A stretch of 64,000 nt of DNA from NCBI GenBank assembly GCA_016703005.1, contig JADJCX010000033.1:1-64000 (forward strand). Direction: 5' to 3'. Under the pieces are notes generated by a model. It was not told where the DNA came from. It saw nothing but the letters and a program-made list of their open reading frames with translations, and did no database searches. This DNA is from Flavobacteriales bacterium (GTDB taxonomy: Bacteria; Bacteroidota; Bacteroidia; Flavobacteriales_F; PHOS-HE28). A program made the position numbers and the translations under genes. Below, piece after piece: positions 60,826-64,000 of the stretch (positions within the stretch are counted from its first letter, which is position 1; every line of letters starts with the position of its first letter).

Positions 60826-63027
60826 CTATCCCTTGATCAACCGCCACGGCACGATCAATGCAGGTAGCAACCAGAGGTCCGCGGCCAAGGCCACCCATAG
60901 CGAAGCCGCCGTTACAAGTCCGAACACCGAAACACTCTCGAAGCTCGAAAGACCGAGCAACGCAAAGCCCGCGGAAACGATGAGCGATGTGTTCAGCAGC
61001 GGACCGTGCAAGTGATGCCATGTGCGCACAGCACTTGTGCGCATCACCCCGCCCTTCCGTTCAATATGGCGCTGATGGAACAGGAAGTGGATCGTATCGT
61101 CCAAAGCGATCCCGTACAACACCGGGAAGATCATCGCGGTGCCCACCTTCAACGGCAGGTTGAAGAACCACATTATGAGAGCGGCAACGGCAAGCGGAAG
61201 TACGTTCGGCCAAACGCTCATGAACGCTTTGCGCCATGATCGGAGCGCAAGCCCGATCAGCAGCGTGTTCAACAGGATGGCGGATAGAAGGCCTTGTACA
61301 AGCGTGCGCGCGATGTTCGCGTTAGCCATGTCCATAAGCCAGGCCCCACCCGTGATGGTGCTGGTGATGTGCGCGTTGTTGAGCAGTGGTGCCAAGGCAT
61401 CCATTTTTTCCTTGAAGGCCGTGCTGCCCACATCCGGCGTGCGGCCTGCGATGCGACCTGTGCGCAGATCGCCGGATACCAGCTTGATCGGTGATCCTTG
61501 ACGTTGCCACTGCTTCAGCACCCGACGTACAGTTTCCACTTCATCCGTTCCCTGCGGAAGTCGATCGCCCAGGTGAAGTGCCCGCATGGCCGTGCGCACC
61601 AGGTCCGGCGGACCCAACGGCGGTGCCACACCGAATCGCTGCCCTATTGCGGTGCACAGTTGTTCGCTGGCGGCAAGCACGGTTGGGTCAAGGAGGCTGG
61701 TTGTCGTATCGGCAGGTTGGATCGTGATCTCCAGCGGCCGCGTGCCAGCGAAGTGCCGTTCGAAGAAGCCGACATCCCGTCCAAGTGTGCTGCTGCGATC
61801 GAGGTCATCCAGGAAGTGGTTGCGCACCTCCAAGCGTGTCAGCAGGAATGCGCCACCGATCGTGAGCAAGGCCGAGAATACAAGAATGGCCGGGCGTCGA
61901 CGAAGCACAGGCGCCAGCTTCGAGCGCGCACTGGTACTGGAGCGTTCGGTTCTCGCGATGGCAATATGATCCACCAAGAGCGGTATGAGCGCGCGCGCGG
62001 CGATCAACGCGGCGATCATGCCCCACGCGGAAGCGGCCCCGAACGTGCGCAGCGGCAGCACGGGATAGAAAGCCAAACTGCCGAAGCCGATCGCAACGCT
62101 CAGCGCGCTGAGGGTGTTCGCGTTGTTGGTGCTGGAGATCGCTGAGCGCATCGCACTCGCCGGATCGACCGAAGAACGCATGGCACCCCTGAACCGCGAG
62201 ATGATGTGAATGCTGAACGAGGAACCCAAGACCAACAACAGCGCGGGCAATAGGGACAGCAGCGGTTCGATTCCCACACCGATCCAACCCATCGGTCCGA
62301 AGGTCCAGAGCAATGCCATCGCGCTCACCAAGAGTGGTATCAACGCGGTGAGCAGGTGGCGGAACGTGAGCCATGAAACGACCAGCATGAACAGCACCGC
62401 AAGTCCGCCGAGCAAGCCAAGCTGATCGCGCGTGGCTTGCAGGTAGTGCGCCTGTGTGGCCAGTCTTCCGGCCAAGTGGAACGGCATACCGGTAGAGAAG
62501 CAGCGTTTCCGAATGTCCGCGAGCAATTGTGAACGTTTCGCTACGTCCGCGATCGGCTCCAACTGCAAGACGATCACTGCGGCTTTGTTCGCATCACTAA
62601 GCAGTATGGCTTTTAGCGCTTTGCGCTCGGCCAGGCGTTGCAGGCCGTTGCCTACATCATCAAAAGGTGGTGGGAAGAAGCGCACTTGGATCCATTCACC
62701 CATGGGAAGCTTCAGTGGTTCGCTGATGGTGGTCAGGGAGCGAACGTTGCTGACGAACGGCAGGCCCGTCAGTGAACGCGTGAGTCCATCGATACGCTCA
62801 AGACCTTCCTTGTCCAGGGCGCGCGGCAATTCCACGGCGATCAACAGCGAACGCATGTCGTCCGCGAATTGCGCCTTGTGGTTCTGGTAGTGTACCAGCG
62901 CAGGGTCGTTCTGCGGAAAGAAGCGATCGATGTCGTAACTGAATTGGAGCTGCGCGATACCGACCGCGCAGAATGCGCTCCACACCACCAGTGCGGCTAC
63001 GACCCATTTTCCAGTGCGTGGATCCAT
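60826..63027 (-). CDS. RND/MMPL family membrane protein
   Basis: 733 residues. Two halves, each with one helix, a large periplasmic loop and five helices (first DPRTGKWVVAALVVWSAFCA; second PAILVFSALLTIGGAFLLTR). MMPL features include GLGGLAVLFMLVVSWLTFRH-like helices, PALLLVLGSSFSIHIISRFR and the second-half IALDDTIHFLFHQRHIERKG. The family exports lipids or hopanoids in other phyla; here a lipid or small-molecule function is likely but not shown. Intact. The upstream DUF6695 gene is 33 bases away on the same strand. Confidence 0.9.
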   Translation of the reverse strand: MDPRTGKWVVAALVVWSAFCAVGIAQLQFSYDIDRFFPQNDPALVHYQNHKAQFADDMRSLLIAVELPRALDKEGLERIDGLTRSLTGLPFVSNVRSLTTISEPLKLPMGEWIQVRFFPPPFDDVGNGLQRLAERKALKAILLSDANKAAVIVLQLEPIADVAKRSQLLADIRKRCFSTGMPFHLAGRLATQAHYLQATRDQLGLLGGLAVLFMLVVSWLTFRHLLTALIPLLVSAMALLWTFGPMGWIGVGIEPLLSLLPALLLVLGSSFSIHIISRFRGAMRSSVDPASAMRSAISSTNNANTLSALSVAIGFGSLAFYPVLPLRTFGAASAWGMIAALIAARALIPLLVDHIAIARTERSSTSARSKLAPVLRRRPAILVFSALLTIGGAFLLTRLEVRNHFLDDLDRSSTLGRDVGFFERHFAGTRPLEITIQPADTTTSLLDPTVLAASEQLCTAIGQRFGVAPPLGPPDLVRTAMRALHLGDRLPQGTDEVETVRRVLKQWQRQGSPIKLVSGDLRTGRIAGRTPDVGSTAFKEKMDALAPLLNNAHITSTITGGAWLMDMANANIARTLVQGLLSAILLNTLLIGLALRSWRKAFMSVWPNVLPLAVAALIMWFFNLPLKVGTAMIFPVLYGIALDDTIHFLFHQRHIERKGGVMRTSAVRTWHHLHGPLLNTSLIVSAGFALLGLSSFESVSVFGLVTAASLWVALAADLWLLPALIVPWRLIKG

Positions 63028-63060
63028 AAGCGCGATGGAGGTTGAGCGGGTCGCGGCGGC

Positions 63061-64000
63061 CTAACCGTTCTGTTGAGGCGCGCGCACGAATTTGAATACG
63101 CGATCGCCTTGTGCCAATGAAACCACGGCACAGTGAGAGGGGTAGGTGAGGCGGAGCGGAACGGACAGGTCCGGTACCTCATTTCCCAATAGGTCGAAAC
63201 TACCGGAACACTCCAAGCGACCATTGGGGTCGAATCGGTCCACGTGTGCGATCCGCTCGCGCGACAAGTCCAGCACGAACCACGATCCGGCACCCTCACC
63301 GGCAAGCCATTGTGCATTCACCGGCAGGGTGGCGGGTAACTCAGGCGGGGGCAATGTGCGTGACGGCATCACGCGAACGCGAAGGCAGGCTGAGCGGGCA
63401 GCACGGGTTCAACCACTCCATTGCCCGCATATCCGGCGCACGCGTGCACATTGGTCAATGGCGTAGGGCTCAAGGTCCATGGAAAGCGCAGCGAAAGTCG
63501 CGCTCTTGCGGGCGGGTGGCCTGCGCGCAATGCGGTATTCACGAAGCGCGAACAGTTGCTGCCGCCGATCACGAACGGCCCGTACGTGATGAAGTCTTGT
63601 TGCTGCATGGCTTGGGCTTTTTGATGCACACGTTCGCAGATCACCGGCACCATGGACCAATGCATCGGACCATCACCATGGCAGGCCTTGTTCGTAGCGA
63701 GTTCGTTCAACAGAGCGGGCAGATTTTCCGGCAATGGGCTGTCCGCCCTCCAAACGAGACGAGTGCGAAGAGCCAGCTCATGATCAGTGTGCGCGCTGCG
63801 TACACGTGCTGTGCCGCCGGGTGCATGGTAGCGGCCCATGTCGAAGTAGTGCGCTTCGTCTTGGTCCTTCGTGAACACGACAATGGCGGCATGTCCAACT
63901 TGGTAATAACCATTGCGGTTCACCGCCAGCAAACGCATGACACCATCGTACCAAGCACCGGCGCGTTTGCACCATGTCTCCGGCCAAGCAATGGCGATCG
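63061..64000 (-). CDS. DUF6695 family protein, right end cut, possible frameshift near 63395
   Basis: Two same-strand pieces form one family. The first runs from beyond 64000 to 63369 in one frame (AWPETWCKRAGAWYDGVM, YYQVGHAAIVVF, FDMGRYHAPGGTARVRSAHT, YGPFVIGGSNCSRFVNTALR); the second, ATG 63372 to 63061, carries TLPPPELPATLPVNAQWLAG and GAGSWFVLDLSRE. In full DUF6695 proteins both parts are continuous, so a one-base indel near 63395 would restore one protein ending at 63061. As printed, the two overlap by four bases (ATGA). Function unknown; Cys in GSNCSRFVN is conserved, suggesting a papain-like hydrolase fold. A continuous frame to the window edge shows no start here. Confidence 0.75.

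Noticed and set aside
1..64000. tRNA and rRNA genes
   Set aside because: I looked for T-arm and acceptor-like sequences in the gaps and found none; gaps are too short for rRNA.

Overview
The window looks like a chromosomal segment of a GC-rich member of the Bacteroidota, most likely a Flavobacteriales-type lineage. The evidence is a PorP/SprF gene overlapping a 1364-residue SprB/PKD-repeat protein with a type B (gliding-motility-type) C-terminal domain, several other proteins ending in type IX secretion (T9SS) sorting domains, a DUF6695 gene, and promoters resembling the Bacteroidota -7 element (TAnnTTyG) instead of -35/-10 boxes. I see no tRNA, rRNA, CRISPR array, phage or insertion sequence. 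Most of the content is ordinary housekeeping and cell-surface genes.

Layout. 1-6.3 kb: ftsK (runs off the left end), a DUF4412-like lipoprotein, and an arginine block (arginase, CtlX-type hydrolase, argS), nearly all broken by frameshifts. 6.3-8.5 kb: a DUF2079 membrane protein and a TylF-like methyltransferase. 8.6-16.4 kb: the porP/adhesin pair and a divergent T9SS metalloprotease. 16.5-27.3 kb: small membrane proteins, an exported pirin, yaaA, an oxidoreductase, an S41 peptidase, a bacillithiol-transferase-like DinB protein and three damaged T9SS cargo genes. 27.4-33.4 kb: ffh and small enzymes, separated by three copies of a 57-62 bp dispersed repeat. 33.6-43.3 kb: lpdA, ridA, surE-(membrane)-lpxB, a SpoIID-like protein, an RlmI-like methyltransferase and comEC. 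43.4-53.8 kb: a secreted CotH-kinase protein, a Crp/Fnr regulator with a CxxC mini-protein, holA, AMP nucleosidase, a lone HsdR-N protein, a T9SS subtilase, a DinB protein and a sulfotransferase. 53.9-64 kb: an S9 peptidase, a GT39-like transferase, a GNAT protein, a secreted vanadium haloperoxidase, an AI-2E family protein, an RND/MMPL protein and DUF6695 (runs off the right end).

The genes suggest a protein-degrading, surface-active heterotroph: exported peptidases (M12B-like, S8, S9, S41), T9SS cargo and arginine catabolism beside standard replication, translation and envelope genes. I did not find an obvious new defence or biosynthetic system. The least explained signal is repetitive DNA at gene borders. 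There are four kinds of degenerate tandem word repeats, two with exact periods of 8 and one of 7. They sit directly before start codons, across stop codons and inside argS; some form perfect inverted repeats of 22 and 25 bp. A separate REP-like element occurs three times in 4 kb. Frameshifts cluster at 1-6.3 kb and 18-27 kb; indel sequencing error is the simplest explanation for the conserved genes, and real decay is possible for some of the surface proteins.
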